Positions 50,037 through 58,970 of a DNA stretch of 64,000 nucleotides are shown here, piece after piece. Each line of letters opens with the position of its first letter. Position 1 is the stretch's first letter. A program made the translations under genes and the position numbers. The stretch is taken from the NCBI RefSeq assembly GCF_023657445.1, contig NZ_JAGTWY010000001.1:930001-994000 (forward strand), written 5' to 3'. The notes below the pieces were generated by a model, which did not search any database, was not told the DNA's origin, and was given only the letters and a program-made list of their open reading frames with translations. The DNA is from Marinobacter sediminum. Lineage in GTDB: Bacteria > Pseudomonadota > Gammaproteobacteria > Pseudomonadales > Oleiphilaceae.

Positions 50037-50490
50037 GCAGGCAGCGGGCACCTTATTTGAGTTACCTGTCCGGGTTTACATTGAGGACACTGATGCCGGT
50101 GGTATCGTGTTTCATGCGAAATACCTTCATTACATGGAGCGCGCCCGTACCGAGTGGGTACGTAACTGTGGCGTGAGTTTGCGCGCGGGGCTGGTGGACA
50201 ATATCAGTTACGTTGTGCAGCGAATGGCAATTCACTATTCCGTGCCGGCTCGTCTGGATGACCAGTTGCTTGTGACAGCGGAGCCGGTCGGATTTGGCAG
50301 AGTGTGGATGGGGTTTCGGCAGCAGGTATTCCGGGCTGATGATCGGAAATTGCTGTGTGAGGCAGACGTAAGGGTAGCATGTGTGGCGCTGGACACCGGT
50401 CGCCCCCGGCGTTTACCCGAAAGTATGCAGGAATTGCTCAAGAAAAGTATTCAAACCGTCGAAGCGAACAACAGAACAAGCCAGGAGTAA
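50029..50490 (+). CDS. ybgC: Acyl-CoA thioesterase YbgC (tol-pal system)
   Basis: A 153-residue hotdog-fold thioesterase. The catalytic aspartate is in [22 protein letters not shown] near the N-terminus. YbgC hydrolyses acyl-CoA or acyl-ACP and is the first gene of tol-pal operons. I set the start at a TTG at 50029, eight bases inside ruvB, because GGGAGG lies 9 nt upstream. An ATG at 50020 directly abuts that sequence and is less likely. tolQ follows after 3 bp. Confidence 0.9.
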   Translation: MLEQAAGTLFELPVRVYIEDTDAGGIVFHAKYLHYMERARTEWVRNCGVSLRAGLVDNISYVVQRMAIHYSVPARLDDQLLVTAEPVGFGRVWMGFRQQVFRADDRKLLCEADVRVACVALDTGRPRRLPESMQELLKKSIQTVEANNRTSQE

Positions 50491-50493
50491 AAG

Positions 50494-51183
50494 GTGGAAT
50501 CCGAAGTTTCAGTCTGGTATCTCGTTTCCAATGCCGGTGTGCTGGTACAGCTCGTTATGCTGTTGCTTGCATTGGCATCAATCATGTCCTGGGCCCTGAT
50601 ATTTCAGCGTCTGCAGGTCTTCCGAAAAGCCAGGCGGGCTCAACTCGCCTTTGAGGAAAGGTTCTGGTCAGGCATGGACCTGGGGCAGCTTTATCGGGAG
50701 GTGAATGCCGAGCCGACGCCTTTCTCCGGAATGGAGTCTGTATTCCGTGCAGGGTTCAAGGAGTTTTCCCGTCTTCGTCAGCAGAGTCGCGACGCTGACG
50801 CCGTTATGGAAGGTTCGCAAAGGGCGATGAGGGTAGCATTCTCCCGGGAGCAGGAGCGTTTGGAAACGCATCTTCCGTTCCTGGCCACTGTCGGTTCAAC
50901 GAGTCCTTACATAGGCCTGTTCGGCACTGTCTGGGGCATTATGAACTCGTTCCGCGGTCTGGCCCAGGTGCAACAAGCTACCCTGGCAACGGTAGCGCCC
51001 GGCATCTCCGAGGCCTTGATCGCAACCGCCATGGGCCTCTTTGCGGCCATTCCGGCGGTGATTGCCTACAACCGTTTTTCTGCTATGTCTGATGCGCTGC
51101 TCAAGAACTACGAAACCTTTGCTGAGGAGTTTTCAAGCATTTTGCACCGGCGGGTACATAGCAGTGAAAAGAGTTCGGCATAA
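50494..51183 (+). CDS. tolQ: Tol-Pal system proton channel TolQ
   Basis: A 229-residue inner-membrane protein with three transmembrane helices (about 15-38, 130-155 and 165-190). Family segments are [20 protein letters not shown] and [24 protein letters not shown]. With TolR it uses the proton gradient to drive TolA during cell constriction. The start is GTG at 50494, three bases after ybgC. Confidence 0.96.
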   Translation: MESEVSVWYLVSNAGVLVQLVMLLLALASIMSWALIFQRLQVFRKARRAQLAFEERFWSGMDLGQLYREVNAEPTPFSGMESVFRAGFKEFSRLRQQSRDADAVMEGSQRAMRVAFSREQERLETHLPFLATVGSTSPYIGLFGTVWGIMNSFRGLAQVQQATLATVAPGISEALIATAMGLFAAIPAVIAYNRFSAMSDALLKNYETFAEEFSSILHRRVHSSEKSSA

Positions 51184-51216
51184 TGGCCTTTTCCTCAAAG
51201 ACCGGAGCATAACGCT

Positions 51217-51663
51217 ATGAAAGGCATGGGAATGATGCCGGAACATCGGCGTAAGCCGATGTCGGAGATAAACGTCGTACCTTACATTGATGTGATGTTG
51301 GTGCTCCTGGTGATTTTCATGGTCACTGCACCAATGCTTACTCAGGGTGTGAAAGTAGATCTTCCGGAAACAACGTCCGATCCCATCCAGGCTGATAAGG
51401 ATGTGGAGTCCATTGTTGTATCGGTAGACACCAATGGGGCGTATTACGTTGAAATTGGGGACGAAGGCAGCGACCCAATGTCGTTGGGGGAGCTGCGCGA
51501 GAAGGTCACCAAGATCCTGTCCCAGAGGGCTGCTAGCGAGATACTGGTGCGCGGCGACGAGCATGTTGAGTATGGAATCGTGGTTCGGCTTATGGCGGAA
51601 TTGCAGGGTGCGGGGGCGACCAGTATCGGTTTGATTACCGAATCGCCTTTGGACGAGAAGTGA
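51217..51663 (+). CDS. tolR: Tol-Pal system protein TolR
   Basis: A 148-residue protein with one transmembrane helix (about 22-42) that carries the proton-binding aspartate in NVVPYIDVMLVLLVIFMV. A periplasmic dimerisation domain follows. It works with TolQ. The ATG at 51217 has GGAG 9 nt upstream. A Met-rich start (MKGMGMMPEHRRKP) offers later ATGs, but the first has the best ribosome site. Confidence 0.95.
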   Translation: MKGMGMMPEHRRKPMSEINVVPYIDVMLVLLVIFMVTAPMLTQGVKVDLPETTSDPIQADKDVESIVVSVDTNGAYYVEIGDEGSDPMSLGELREKVTKILSQRAASEILVRGDEHVEYGIVVRLMAELQGAGATSIGLITESPLDEK

Positions 51664-51685
51664 TACCGGTGCAGGCAGGGTTGTT

Positions 51686-52711
51686 GTGAAAGGTCATGAG
51701 CGTGAAGTAACCAGCACCGGGACGCCGCCGTGGAAATCGCCGGTTGCGTTGTCGGTAGCGTTGCATCTGCTGATTATTGGCATTGCGTTGGCAGGGTGGA
51801 CCTGGACCAGTCCCGATCATGAGCCACCGCCCCGAAGTATTTCGGCGAGATTGATCTCTCAGCAACCAGAGCCAAGCCCTGTAGTGGAACCTGTCGATCA
51901 ATCTGATCGTGAGGAAGAGCGAAGGGCCGAGGAGCAAAAGCGCGAGGCAGAAGAGCGGCGACAGGAAGAAGCTCGCAAGGCGGCTGAGCAAAAAGCCCGT
52001 GAGCTGGCTGAACAAAAAGCCGAAGAGGAACGTAAGCGTAAGCAGGCTCTGGCCCAAAAGCGTAAAGAGGAAAAGGCTAAAGCAGAAGAAGAGGCCGCGC
52101 GTCAGAAGGCTGAAGCGGAAGCCAAGGAACGCCAGCGTAAGAAGGCTGAAGAAGAGAAGCGAAAACAGGAAGAGGCAAAACGGAAGGCGGAGGAAGAACA
52201 GCGCCGTCTGGAGGAGCAGCGTAAGCGGGAAGAAGCCGAGCGCAAGAAACGGGAAGAAGAGGCCCGCAAGGAGGCAGAGCGAAAGCGGCAGGAGGCTGAG
52301 CGTCGTCTGAAAGAACAGCAGTTGGAAGCGCTGGCAGACGAGGCGGAGAAAGCCAAGCAGGCCGAAGCCCAGAGGCAGGCCCAGGCGGCCGCCGCACGAG
52401 CCCGGGAAGCGCAGATGCTGACGGAAAGCGAAAAATATCAGGCGCTTATCCGCGAACGGCTGAAGAACGCATGGTATTTGCCATCTTCGGCTACCGAAGA
52501 CATGGTGGCCCGGCTGCAAATAACGTTGTTACCAACCGGCGAACTGGCAGATGTAAGACTTGTCAGTAGCAGTGGTAATACCGCATTCGACAATTCGGCT
52601 TTGAGTGCTGTGAGAGGTGTCGGTCGCTACCCGATTCCGGACGAGCGGGATACGTTTGAGCGGTATTTCCGTCAGTTCGAGATTGAATTCAACCCGCGCC
52701 GTTTGAGATAA
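51686..52711 (+). CDS. tolA: Tol-Pal system protein TolA
   Basis: A 341-residue protein that bridges the periplasm from TolQR to TolB and Pal. One N-terminal transmembrane helix (about 20-40) is followed by a proline-rich link. A long helical domain of Glu-, Lys-, Arg- and Ala-rich repeats (about 70-240, for example EEERKRKQALAQKRKEE) comes next. The C-terminal TolA domain ends in YPIPDERDTFERYFRQFEI. The start is GTG at 51686. The helical repeat leaves open frames on other strands that are not genes. Confidence 0.95.
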   Translation: MKGHEREVTSTGTPPWKSPVALSVALHLLIIGIALAGWTWTSPDHEPPPRSISARLISQQPEPSPVVEPVDQSDREEERRAEEQKREAEERRQEEARKAAEQKARELAEQKAEEERKRKQALAQKRKEEKAKAEEEAARQKAEAEAKERQRKKAEEEKRKQEEAKRKAEEEQRRLEEQRKREEAERKKREEEARKEAERKRQEAERRLKEQQLEALADEAEKAKQAEAQRQAQAAAARAREAQMLTESEKYQALIRERLKNAWYLPSSATEDMVARLQITLLPTGELADVRLVSSSGNTAFDNSALSAVRGVGRYPIPDERDTFERYFRQFEIEFNPRRLR

Positions 52712-52727
52712 GTAAGCGGACAACACA

Positions 52728-54041
52728 ATGACCTATCGGATTCGTACTATGCCGTTACGCAGATTACTCGCAACCGTGGTCCTTTTTTCTCTGGCAGCGG
52801 CCTCTGCCCATGGTGAGTTGTTGATAAGGATTACCGAGGGCGCTGACTCGGCTATTCCCATTTCGGTTGTCCCGTTCGCTGAGAGCGGAGCGATTCCTCC
52901 CGGGGACAAAGTCAGTAATGTGGTTCAGAGCGATCTCACTATGAGTGGGGAATTTCGCACGCTGTCACCTGAAAAAATGCTGAGCCTGCCGTCCAAACGT
53001 GAGGAAGTCTTTTTCCGAGACTGGCGACTATTAGGGCAGCGTTATGTCCTGGTGGGCGGGCTGACAAGAAGCGCTGATCGTGTTCAGGCTCGCTATGAGC
53101 TCTTCGATGTAAACACCGAAGAGAGGATTCTGGGTGAAACTGCGGCAGCCCCCGCGTCCAATATGCGATCGCTCGCTCATCACATCAGCGATAAGGTGTA
53201 TGAGGCGATTACCGGCGTCCGGGGCGCTTTCTCGACCAAGCTGGCCTATATCACCCTCGACACGTTTAACGGCAAGCCAAGGTATCGTCTGCAGGTGAGT
53301 GACGTCGACGGCAAGCGAGCGCGAATACGGCTGGAAAGCGAGGAACCGCTGCTCTCGCCCGCCTGGTCACCGGACGGTAAAAAGCTTGCTTACGTATCGT
53401 TTGAGACTGGTAAGCCAGTAATTTTTGTTCACGAGCTGTCGAGCGGCAAGCGTACCAAAATCGCAGATTTTCCCGGTCTCAATTCGGCGCCGGCATGGTC
53501 TGAGGACGGTCGGTCAATACTGATGACCCTGTCGAAGGATGGCAACGCTGAAATATACCGGATGGATTTGCAGAATCGGCAACTGACCAAGCTTACAAGC
53601 CATTGGGCCATTGATACCGAAGCGAGCTGGGATCATACCGGAGAAGGCTTGTTTTTCACCTCGGATCGGTCCGGTGGACCGCAGATCTATCATAAGAAAA
53701 GTACAGGCGCAGAGCCGAGACGTATCACGTTTGGCAGTCGTTACAATGCCCGCCCAAGGCCGGACAACGATGGTAAATATGTTTACTACGTGCATCAGCG
53801 GGACAGGGCATTCCATATTGCCAGAACCAATTTGAAAAACGGTGAAGAGACCGTCCTCACCCGGACAGAATCCGATGAATCTCCGAGTGTTTCGCCCAAT
53901 GGCCGAATGCTGATCTATGCCACAAAACACGGCGGCAGCAGCGTGCTTACCGTGATTTCGGCCGATGGAGGGGCTGCCTACAGCCTGCCGGCGTCGGAAG
54001 GGGATGTGCGCGAACCTGCATGGGGGCCGCTGGCTCGCTAG
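52728..54041 (+). CDS. tolB: Tol-Pal system beta-propeller protein TolB
   Basis: A 437-residue periplasmic protein. A signal peptide (to about residue 29, ending SAHG) is followed by an N-terminal domain that contacts Pal. A six-bladed propeller carries repeated units such as SPAWSPDGKKLAYVS and APAWSEDGRSILMT. It links TolA to Pal. The start ATG at 52728 is used; one at 52749 (MPLRRLL) would also leave an intact signal. tolA lies 16 bp upstream. Confidence 0.95.
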   Translation: MTYRIRTMPLRRLLATVVLFSLAAASAHGELLIRITEGADSAIPISVVPFAESGAIPPGDKVSNVVQSDLTMSGEFRTLSPEKMLSLPSKREEVFFRDWRLLGQRYVLVGGLTRSADRVQARYELFDVNTEERILGETAAAPASNMRSLAHHISDKVYEAITGVRGAFSTKLAYITLDTFNGKPRYRLQVSDVDGKRARIRLESEEPLLSPAWSPDGKKLAYVSFETGKPVIFVHELSSGKRTKIADFPGLNSAPAWSEDGRSILMTLSKDGNAEIYRMDLQNRQLTKLTSHWAIDTEASWDHTGEGLFFTSDRSGGPQIYHKKSTGAEPRRITFGSRYNARPRPDNDGKYVYYVHQRDRAFHIARTNLKNGEETVLTRTESDESPSVSPNGRMLIYATKHGGSSVLTVISADGGAAYSLPASEGDVREPAWGPLAR

Positions 54042-54107
54042 CAACTGGCCCGGTGTCGCCTGTTTAGTTCTTAAGGACACAAGTCAACCAACTGAAAGGA
54101 AATGATT

Positions 54108-54677
54108 ATGAAATTGTCAGCTCAAACCAAGGTATTTGCACTGTTGCTGTCTGTCGGTCTTTTCGCCGGCTGTAGTTCTACAGGTGAAACGGTCGATGGA
54201 GGCGCCTATGGCTCTGACGTTGAACCGATTGACCAGGAAGGTGGCTCCACTGTATACGGCGGTGATGACGAGGGCGGTGTTTCTTCCTCAGCGCTGACGG
54301 AAGAAGAGCGGATGGCAGCCCAACAGCGGGCTGAACAGGACGCACTGCGTGATATCACGACGTTCTATTTCGACTTCGACACCGCGGAAATCAAGCCAGA
54401 GGCTCGTGATGTTCTGGTCGCTCATGCACAGTTCCTGTCTGCCAACCCCGGCCAGCAGGTTCGCCTGGTAGGCCATGCCGATGAGCGCGGTACCAAGGAA
54501 TATAACCTGGCATTGGGAGAGCGTCGTGCCAATGCTGTCCAGCGCTTCCTGATCGTGAACGGTGCTTCACGTGGCCAGATGGAAACCGTAAGCTATGGTG
54601 AAGAAAAGCCGGCGGTCATGGGTTCCACTGAAAGTGCCTGGGCCCAGAATCGTCGTGTGGAACTCGTGTTCGAGTAA
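54108..54677 (+). CDS. pal: Peptidoglycan-associated lipoprotein Pal
   Basis: A 189-residue outer-membrane lipoprotein. The signal peptide ends in the lipobox LFAGC (Cys22). A Gly- and Asp-rich linker reaches about residue 70, and the OmpA-like peptidoglycan-binding domain (FYFDFDTAEIKPEA, VGHADERGTKEYNLALGERRA) follows. The start ATG at 54108 (MKLSAQTKV) has AAGGA 7 nt upstream; the ATG two codons earlier sits too close to it. It anchors the outer membrane to the wall with TolB. Confidence 0.96.
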   Translation: MKLSAQTKVFALLLSVGLFAGCSSTGETVDGGAYGSDVEPIDQEGGSTVYGGDDEGGVSSSALTEEERMAAQQRAEQDALRDITTFYFDFDTAEIKPEARDVLVAHAQFLSANPGQQVRLVGHADERGTKEYNLALGERRANAVQRFLIVNGASRGQMETVSYGEEKPAVMGSTESAWAQNRRVELVFE

Positions 54678-54701
54678 ACCCACCTGAAGTCAGGAATTAC
54701 C

Positions 54702-55475
54702 ATGAGAAAACGACTCATGGCGACAGTGGCTCTCTCGCTTGCCTTCGGGCAAGCGGGCGTGGCCCTGGCGCAGTCATCTACGCCCGCTTTCCAGTCTAAC
54801 GCCTCGGAAGCACAGCGAAAGGCTAACAGCAGTCAGGCCACTGCCGAGCTGTTCTACATGATTCAGCAATTGCAGGGAGAGGTGCGCCGCCTGCAGGGCC
54901 AGGTGGAGGAGCAAAGGCATCTTATCAACCGTCTGCAGGAGCAGGGCAGAGACCGCTATATCGATCTTGATCAGCGTATTCTGGACCTTTCTGAAAAGGT
55001 ATCGACGAAAGCCGCAGCGCCTGCAAGCGGATCCGGGGCGGAAGACGGCGGCGCCAGTGCCGGGATGGTCGCAAAGGAATACCGTCAGCCCGATGCTGAA
55101 GAGCGGGAGGCCTACGGGCAGATTCAGGATCTGATCCGGAATCAGAAGAAGTACGACGAGGCGATCAGCCGGCTGTATGAGTTTATCGACAAGTACCCGG
55201 AGGGCGATCTGACAGTCAATGCCTATTACTGGCTGGGTGAGGTCTATCTCGTCAAGCCCCAGCTTGAACAGGCCAAACAGGCGTTTACCATCGTGGCTAC
55301 CCGCTATCCGGACCACCGCAAAGCGCCGGATGCAGTCTATAAGCTTGGTGTTACTCTTGATCGACTGGGTGAGAGCCAGGATGCCAGAAGACGAATGGAA
55401 AGCGTAGTAAAAGACTATCCGAACAGCAGTGCTGCCAAACTTGCCCGAAAGTTTCTGGAGTCTGATAAAGGCTGA
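54702..55475 (+). CDS. cpoB: Cell division coordinator CpoB
   Basis: A 257-residue periplasmic protein (formerly YbgF). A signal peptide (about 1-23, ending ALA-Q) is followed by a coiled-coil trimerisation region (about 45-100, Leu and Gln heptads). Tetratricopeptide repeats follow (AYYWLGEVYLVKPQLEQAKQ, AVYKLGVTLDRLG). CpoB links the Tol machine to peptidoglycan synthesis at the septum. It is the last gene of the tol-pal block, 24 bp after pal. Confidence 0.94.
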   Translation: MRKRLMATVALSLAFGQAGVALAQSSTPAFQSNASEAQRKANSSQATAELFYMIQQLQGEVRRLQGQVEEQRHLINRLQEQGRDRYIDLDQRILDLSEKVSTKAAAPASGSGAEDGGASAGMVAKEYRQPDAEEREAYGQIQDLIRNQKKYDEAISRLYEFIDKYPEGDLTVNAYYWLGEVYLVKPQLEQAKQAFTIVATRYPDHRKAPDAVYKLGVTLDRLGESQDARRRMESVVKDYPNSSAAKLARKFLESDKG

Positions 55476-55518
55476 GGAACAGCCATGGCAAAAATGTTGA
55501 GAAACCTGGAAAAAGGGG

Positions 55519-55546
55519 TTGATCAACGCCGAAAAATCATTACTAT
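55519..55546 (+). promoter_or_regulatory. Candidate promoter of the tRNA-Lys pair
   Basis: TTGATC (55519-55524) and TACTAT (55541-55546) are 16 bp apart. They are followed by a GC-rich discriminator (GCGCC), the pattern of stringently controlled stable-RNA promoters. Confidence 0.5.
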
Positions 55547-55559
55547 ATGCGCCTCGTTT

Positions 55560-55635
55560 GGGTCGTTAGCTCAGTTGGTAGAGCAGTTGGCTTTTAACCA
55601 ATTGGTCGAAGGTTCGAATCCTTCACGACCCACCA
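55560..55635 (+). tRNA. tRNA-Lys (UUU), copy 1
   Basis: A complete 76-nt cloverleaf: acceptor GGGTCGT / ACGACCC, D-arm AGCTCAGTTGGTAGAGC, anticodon loop CTTTTAA with anticodon UUU, and T-arm GGTTCGAATCC. The terminal CCA is encoded. It reads Lys AAA and AAG and is a substrate of MnmA. Confidence 0.99.
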
Positions 55636-55706
55636 AATTTGAGATCCGGAAGTGTGCTGAGTCACTTCGGGATCGATCAGGGTCTCAGGCGCTGGTCAGT
55701 AGTTGC

Positions 55707-55782
55707 GGGTCGTTAGCTCAGTTGGTAGAGCAGTTGGCTTTTAACCAATTGGTCGAAGGTTCGAATCCTTCACGACCCACCA
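55707..55782 (+). tRNA. tRNA-Lys (UUU), copy 2
   Basis: Identical to copy 1 in all 76 positions, including the encoded CCA, and separated from it by 71 nt of unrelated spacer. Both are probably cut from one precursor that ends at the terminator at 55811. Confidence 0.99.
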
Positions 55783-55810
55783 AATAACAGAAGCCTTAAA
55801 GGTTTTTGTG

Positions 55811-55840
55811 AAAAAAAGAGCCTCCGGGCTCTTTTTTTTT
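55811..55840 (+). terminator. Terminator of the tRNA-Lys transcript
   Basis: AAAGAGCC / GGCTCTTT with a 4-nt loop (55815-55834), followed by more T. It lies about 30 nt after the second tRNA. Confidence 0.9.
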
Positions 55841-55936
55841 GCGTATACGTTCTTACCTACTCGGAGAGGTCTCTCAATTCCCGTTCAGAGGTTCGTTACA
55901 GGCTGGTTTCAGGACCATGAAAACAGGGTTTGAAAT

Positions 55937-55945
55937 GATATACTC
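55937..55945 (+). promoter_or_regulatory. Extended -10 promoter of nadA
   Basis: TGATATACT is a good extended -10 element. The predicted start of transcription near 55952 argues that translation begins at 55976 rather than at the earlier ATG at 55955. Confidence 0.5.
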
Positions 55946-55975
55946 CAAAAGACAATGCAACACAGAGACGCAGTA

Positions 55976-57037
55976 ATGACACGAGCTGAAGATCGTATCC
56001 TTGTTCATGAACACCTTGCTCATGCCGCTGAGCCAAAACCGCTCAGTGCTGAAGAAAAGGCTGACCTGGAGGCCCGCATCAAGGCGAGCCTGAAGGCCAG
56101 GGATGCAGTCCTTGTGGCTCACTACTACACCGATCCGGATCTTCAGCGTCTGGCCGAGGAAACCGGTGGCTGTGTCGCGGATTCTCTTGAAATGGCTCGC
56201 TTCGGTAACCAGCACCCTGCGTCCACAGTTGTGGTCGCCGGTGTGCGTTTTATGGGAGAAACTGCCAAGATTCTTAATCCGGAAAAACGGGTACTGATGC
56301 CAACGCTGGAGGCTACCTGTTCCCTGGATGTAGGGTGCCCGGCAGATGAATTTGCAGAGTTCTGTGATCAGCACCCGGACAGAACGGTTGTCGTTTATGC
56401 CAACACCTCAGCAGCTGTGAAGGCGAGGGCAGACTGGGTTGTAACGTCCAGCTGCGCCCAGGCTATCGTGGAAGACCTGGACGCTCGTGGTGAAAAAATC
56501 CTCTGGGCACCGGATAAGCACCTTGGGCATTACGTTCAGAAGACGACGGGTGCTGATGTGTTGTTGTGGGATGGTTCCTGCATTGTCCATGAAGAGTTCA
56601 AGTACCGAGGACTTGAAGACCTTAAAGCCCTCTATCCTGACGCCGCGGTGCTGGTTCATCCGGAATCTCCGGACGCAGTGGTAGAAATGGCGGATGTGGT
56701 GGGTTCAACCTCGCAGCTGATTCACGCTGTTCAGACGCTGCCAAACGAGAAATTCATCGTCGCGACCGATAACGGCATCTTCTACAAGATGCAGCAGTTG
56801 GCGCCGAACAAGACGCTGATTGAAGCGCCGACCGCCGGTAACGGCGCGACCTGTCGCAGCTGTGCTCACTGCCCCTGGATGGCGATGAACGGCCTTGAGA
56901 ATCTTTTGCATGTTTTGGAAAGCGGCGACCAGGAAGTTCTGGTTGATGAGGAACTTCGGAAAAAGGCGCTCAAGCCCCTGAGGCGGATGCTGGATTTCAC
57001 CTCGAACATGAACCTCAAGGCAGCTGGCAACGCTTGA
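55976..57037 (+). CDS. nadA: Quinolinate synthase
   Basis: A 353-residue [4Fe-4S] enzyme that joins iminoaspartate and dihydroxyacetone phosphate to quinolinate for NAD synthesis. The three cluster cysteines are Cys115 (EATCSLD), Cys202 (DGSCIVHEE) and Cys299 ([10 protein letters not shown]). The N-terminal [14 protein letters not shown] aligns with the pseudomonad start, so I took the ATG at 55976 and not the one at 55955. nadB and nadC are not in the window. Confidence 0.95.
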   Translation: MTRAEDRILVHEHLAHAAEPKPLSAEEKADLEARIKASLKARDAVLVAHYYTDPDLQRLAEETGGCVADSLEMARFGNQHPASTVVVAGVRFMGETAKILNPEKRVLMPTLEATCSLDVGCPADEFAEFCDQHPDRTVVVYANTSAAVKARADWVVTSSCAQAIVEDLDARGEKILWAPDKHLGHYVQKTTGADVLLWDGSCIVHEEFKYRGLEDLKALYPDAAVLVHPESPDAVVEMADVVGSTSQLIHAVQTLPNEKFIVATDNGIFYKMQQLAPNKTLIEAPTAGNGATCRSCAHCPWMAMNGLENLLHVLESGDQEVLVDEELRKKALKPLRRMLDFTSNMNLKAAGNA

Positions 57038-57082
57038 GATTGCTGGGGGGAAGATTATGGAAAGTTGGGGCTGTCCTTCTAC

Positions 57083-58561
57083 CTAGCTGTTCCTCCTGGC
57101 ATTCAGTCGGCTGGTTATTTCGGCCAGCCTTTCGGTAACGACCTGGCGTTGCGGTGAGCCTGCCGGAAGTTTTTCCTGGGCTTGTCTGAGTTGTCGCTGG
57201 GCTGATTCCAGATCTCCCATCAGTGCGTAGTATTCTGCCCGCGCCCGGTGCACACCGACGATATTCCGTGCCATGCCTTCAGCCTCGGCAAGCGTTAGCC
57301 AGAGGTGTTCCTGTGCGGGCAGCTGTCTGGCGAGTTGCTGCAGGTGTTCCGCGGCGGCAACACCGTTCCCGTCAGCGATTTCAGTCTGCGCTAGTGTGAA
57401 CGTAATCGGGTAATTGCCCGGATTTCGTGCCAGCGCTTCTTGCAGAAGTTTTCTGGCCTCTCCGAGGCGTTTCTGGTCAATCAGGACCTCTGCCAGGGTT
57501 ACCTGAAAGGTAATGCGGCCGGGATTCCGCGAAAGCAGGTCTTTCAGGACATCTGCCGCCTTGTCCGGCTGGCCATTTTCCAGGTAAGCGACAGCGAGGC
57601 CGTAGCGAATAGCGTCGTTTCGTTTGGCATCAGGACGGTTAAGATAGGCTTCAAAGGTTTGCATTGCGACTTCGGGGGAAGATGCGTAATGCACCTGAAG
57701 CCGGCTACGAATCAGGTGGTACTCCTGGCCGTCAGGAATGTCCTGCTGGGGGTATTGTTCCGCGCGGTTTCGTGTGTCGGATACCCGGCTCTGGGTCAAA
57801 GGGTGGGTGGAAAGGTACTCCGGAACCTGGTTCCCCTGTAGCCGGTTCTGGCGCATCATGATCTCGAACATTTCCGGCATTCCCCGCGGATCCATGCCAG
57901 CTGTCGCCAGGATGTCCAGGCCAACCCGGTCTGCTTCCTGTTCGTTGGACCTGCTATAGGACAGCATGTTCTGCACGGCAAGGGCCTGAGTGCCTGCAAT
58001 AGCGGCTATTCCGATGTCAGACTGAGTCACCGCAGACAACACGATGCCGGCAATCATGCCTGCGAGCGTGAGGGGGGCGCTGGTTTCCTGTTGTTCCAGC
58101 CGTCGCGCAAAATGGCGCTGACTGAGGTGGGCAAGTTCGTGAGCGAGTACCGAGGCAAACTGCTGCTCGGTGGCGGCGTTGAGAAACAGGCCTCCGTTTA
58201 CACCGACAATGCCCCCGGGCACGGCAAAGGCGTTAATCGCAGGGCTGTCGATGAGGGCAAGTGTCAGATTCCTGTTCTGCAGCGGGGCAGAGGGGACGAG
58301 TCGGTAAATGATTGCACTGAGGTAGTCGTAGACCAGCGGGTCGGTAATTCTCGGTGCGGATCGGCGTATGGAAACCATCACCTGCTGGCCAATGTCGGAT
58401 TCCTGCTGGCCCGAGATGAGACCTCCGCCACTGCCGCCAATGCTGGGTAATCGGGTTTCCTGTGCAATTGCAGGTGAATAAACCGTCGCTAGGCTGATGG
58501 CCAGAAAACAGGCCCGGATTAGCCTGCGGGTTTGGTAAAACCTGGTTTTGGACACTTTCAT
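57083..58561 (-). CDS. bepA: Periplasmic M48 metalloprotease / chaperone BepA
   Basis: A 492-residue protein. A signal peptide (to about residue 33, ending AIAQ) is followed by an M48 zinc protease domain with HELAH (141-145) and the third ligand Glu in SRSNEQEADRVG. A C-terminal TPR region of about 200 residues follows. BepA assists LptD assembly and degrades misfolded outer-membrane proteins. It converges on nadA and is divergent from tusA. Confidence 0.93.
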   Translation of the reverse strand: MKVSKTRFYQTRRLIRACFLAISLATVYSPAIAQETRLPSIGGSGGGLISGQQESDIGQQVMVSIRRSAPRITDPLVYDYLSAIIYRLVPSAPLQNRNLTLALIDSPAINAFAVPGGIVGVNGGLFLNAATEQQFASVLAHELAHLSQRHFARRLEQQETSAPLTLAGMIAGIVLSAVTQSDIGIAAIAGTQALAVQNMLSYSRSNEQEADRVGLDILATAGMDPRGMPEMFEIMMRQNRLQGNQVPEYLSTHPLTQSRVSDTRNRAEQYPQQDIPDGQEYHLIRSRLQVHYASSPEVAMQTFEAYLNRPDAKRNDAIRYGLAVAYLENGQPDKAADVLKDLLSRNPGRITFQVTLAEVLIDQKRLGEARKLLQEALARNPGNYPITFTLAQTEIADGNGVAAAEHLQQLARQLPAQEHLWLTLAEAEGMARNIVGVHRARAEYYALMGDLESAQRQLRQAQEKLPAGSPQRQVVTERLAEITSRLNARRNS

Positions 58562-58726
58562 GTAATGCAGTTTGCCTTTGCTTCGAACCGTTTGTGTGAC
58601 AGCAGGTTACGATAAAAAGTTCTGAACTTCTGGTTAAACACGATTGTGGTGCAATACATTATCACTGTCGGCATAATGCGTGCCTGTTAAATCCGCTTAC
58701 TGTTATTGCAATGGTGTCCCTTTTTT

Positions 58727-58954
58727 ATGGCTGACCGTACTCTGGATGCTTCCGGGCTTCGTTGCCCGATGCCCCTGCTGAAAACCAAGCTGGAACTCAA
58801 TAACATGTCACCCGGAGAGGAGCTTGAGGTTATTGCCACGGATGCCGGCTCTGCCCGTGATATTCCTGCGTTTATTGAGCTTTCCAGGCATCAGCTCCTG
58901 ACTTCCTCGGAAGCTCATGGTCAGTACCGGTTTATGATAAAGTGCGGCGGTTAA
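58727..58954 (+). CDS. TusA-family sulfurtransferase
   Basis: A 75-residue small protein with the sulfur-carrying CPxP motif (Cys13 in GLRCPMPLLK). It could hand sulfur to MnmA-type thiolation or to other sulfur pathways. Several TusA paralogs usually occur per genome, so the exact role is open. The start ATG at 58727 (MADRTLDASG) fits the family better than one seven codons upstream. perM follows after 16 bp. Confidence 0.9.
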   Translation: MADRTLDASGLRCPMPLLKTKLELNNMSPGEELEVIATDAGSARDIPAFIELSRHQLLTSSEAHGQYRFMIKCGG

Positions 58955-58970
58955 TCTTTCGGAGACACCA

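Noticed and set aside
51635..52519. Leu/Phe-rich frame antisense to tolA resembling a membrane protein
   Set aside because: It is the complement of the Glu/Lys repeat region of tolA; the hydrophobic look is an artefact.
55485..55787. Open frame of 100 codons with a ribosome site
   Set aside because: Most of it is the translation of the two tRNA-Lys genes, whose cloverleafs are complete; the only unique part is about 25 codons with no family likeness.
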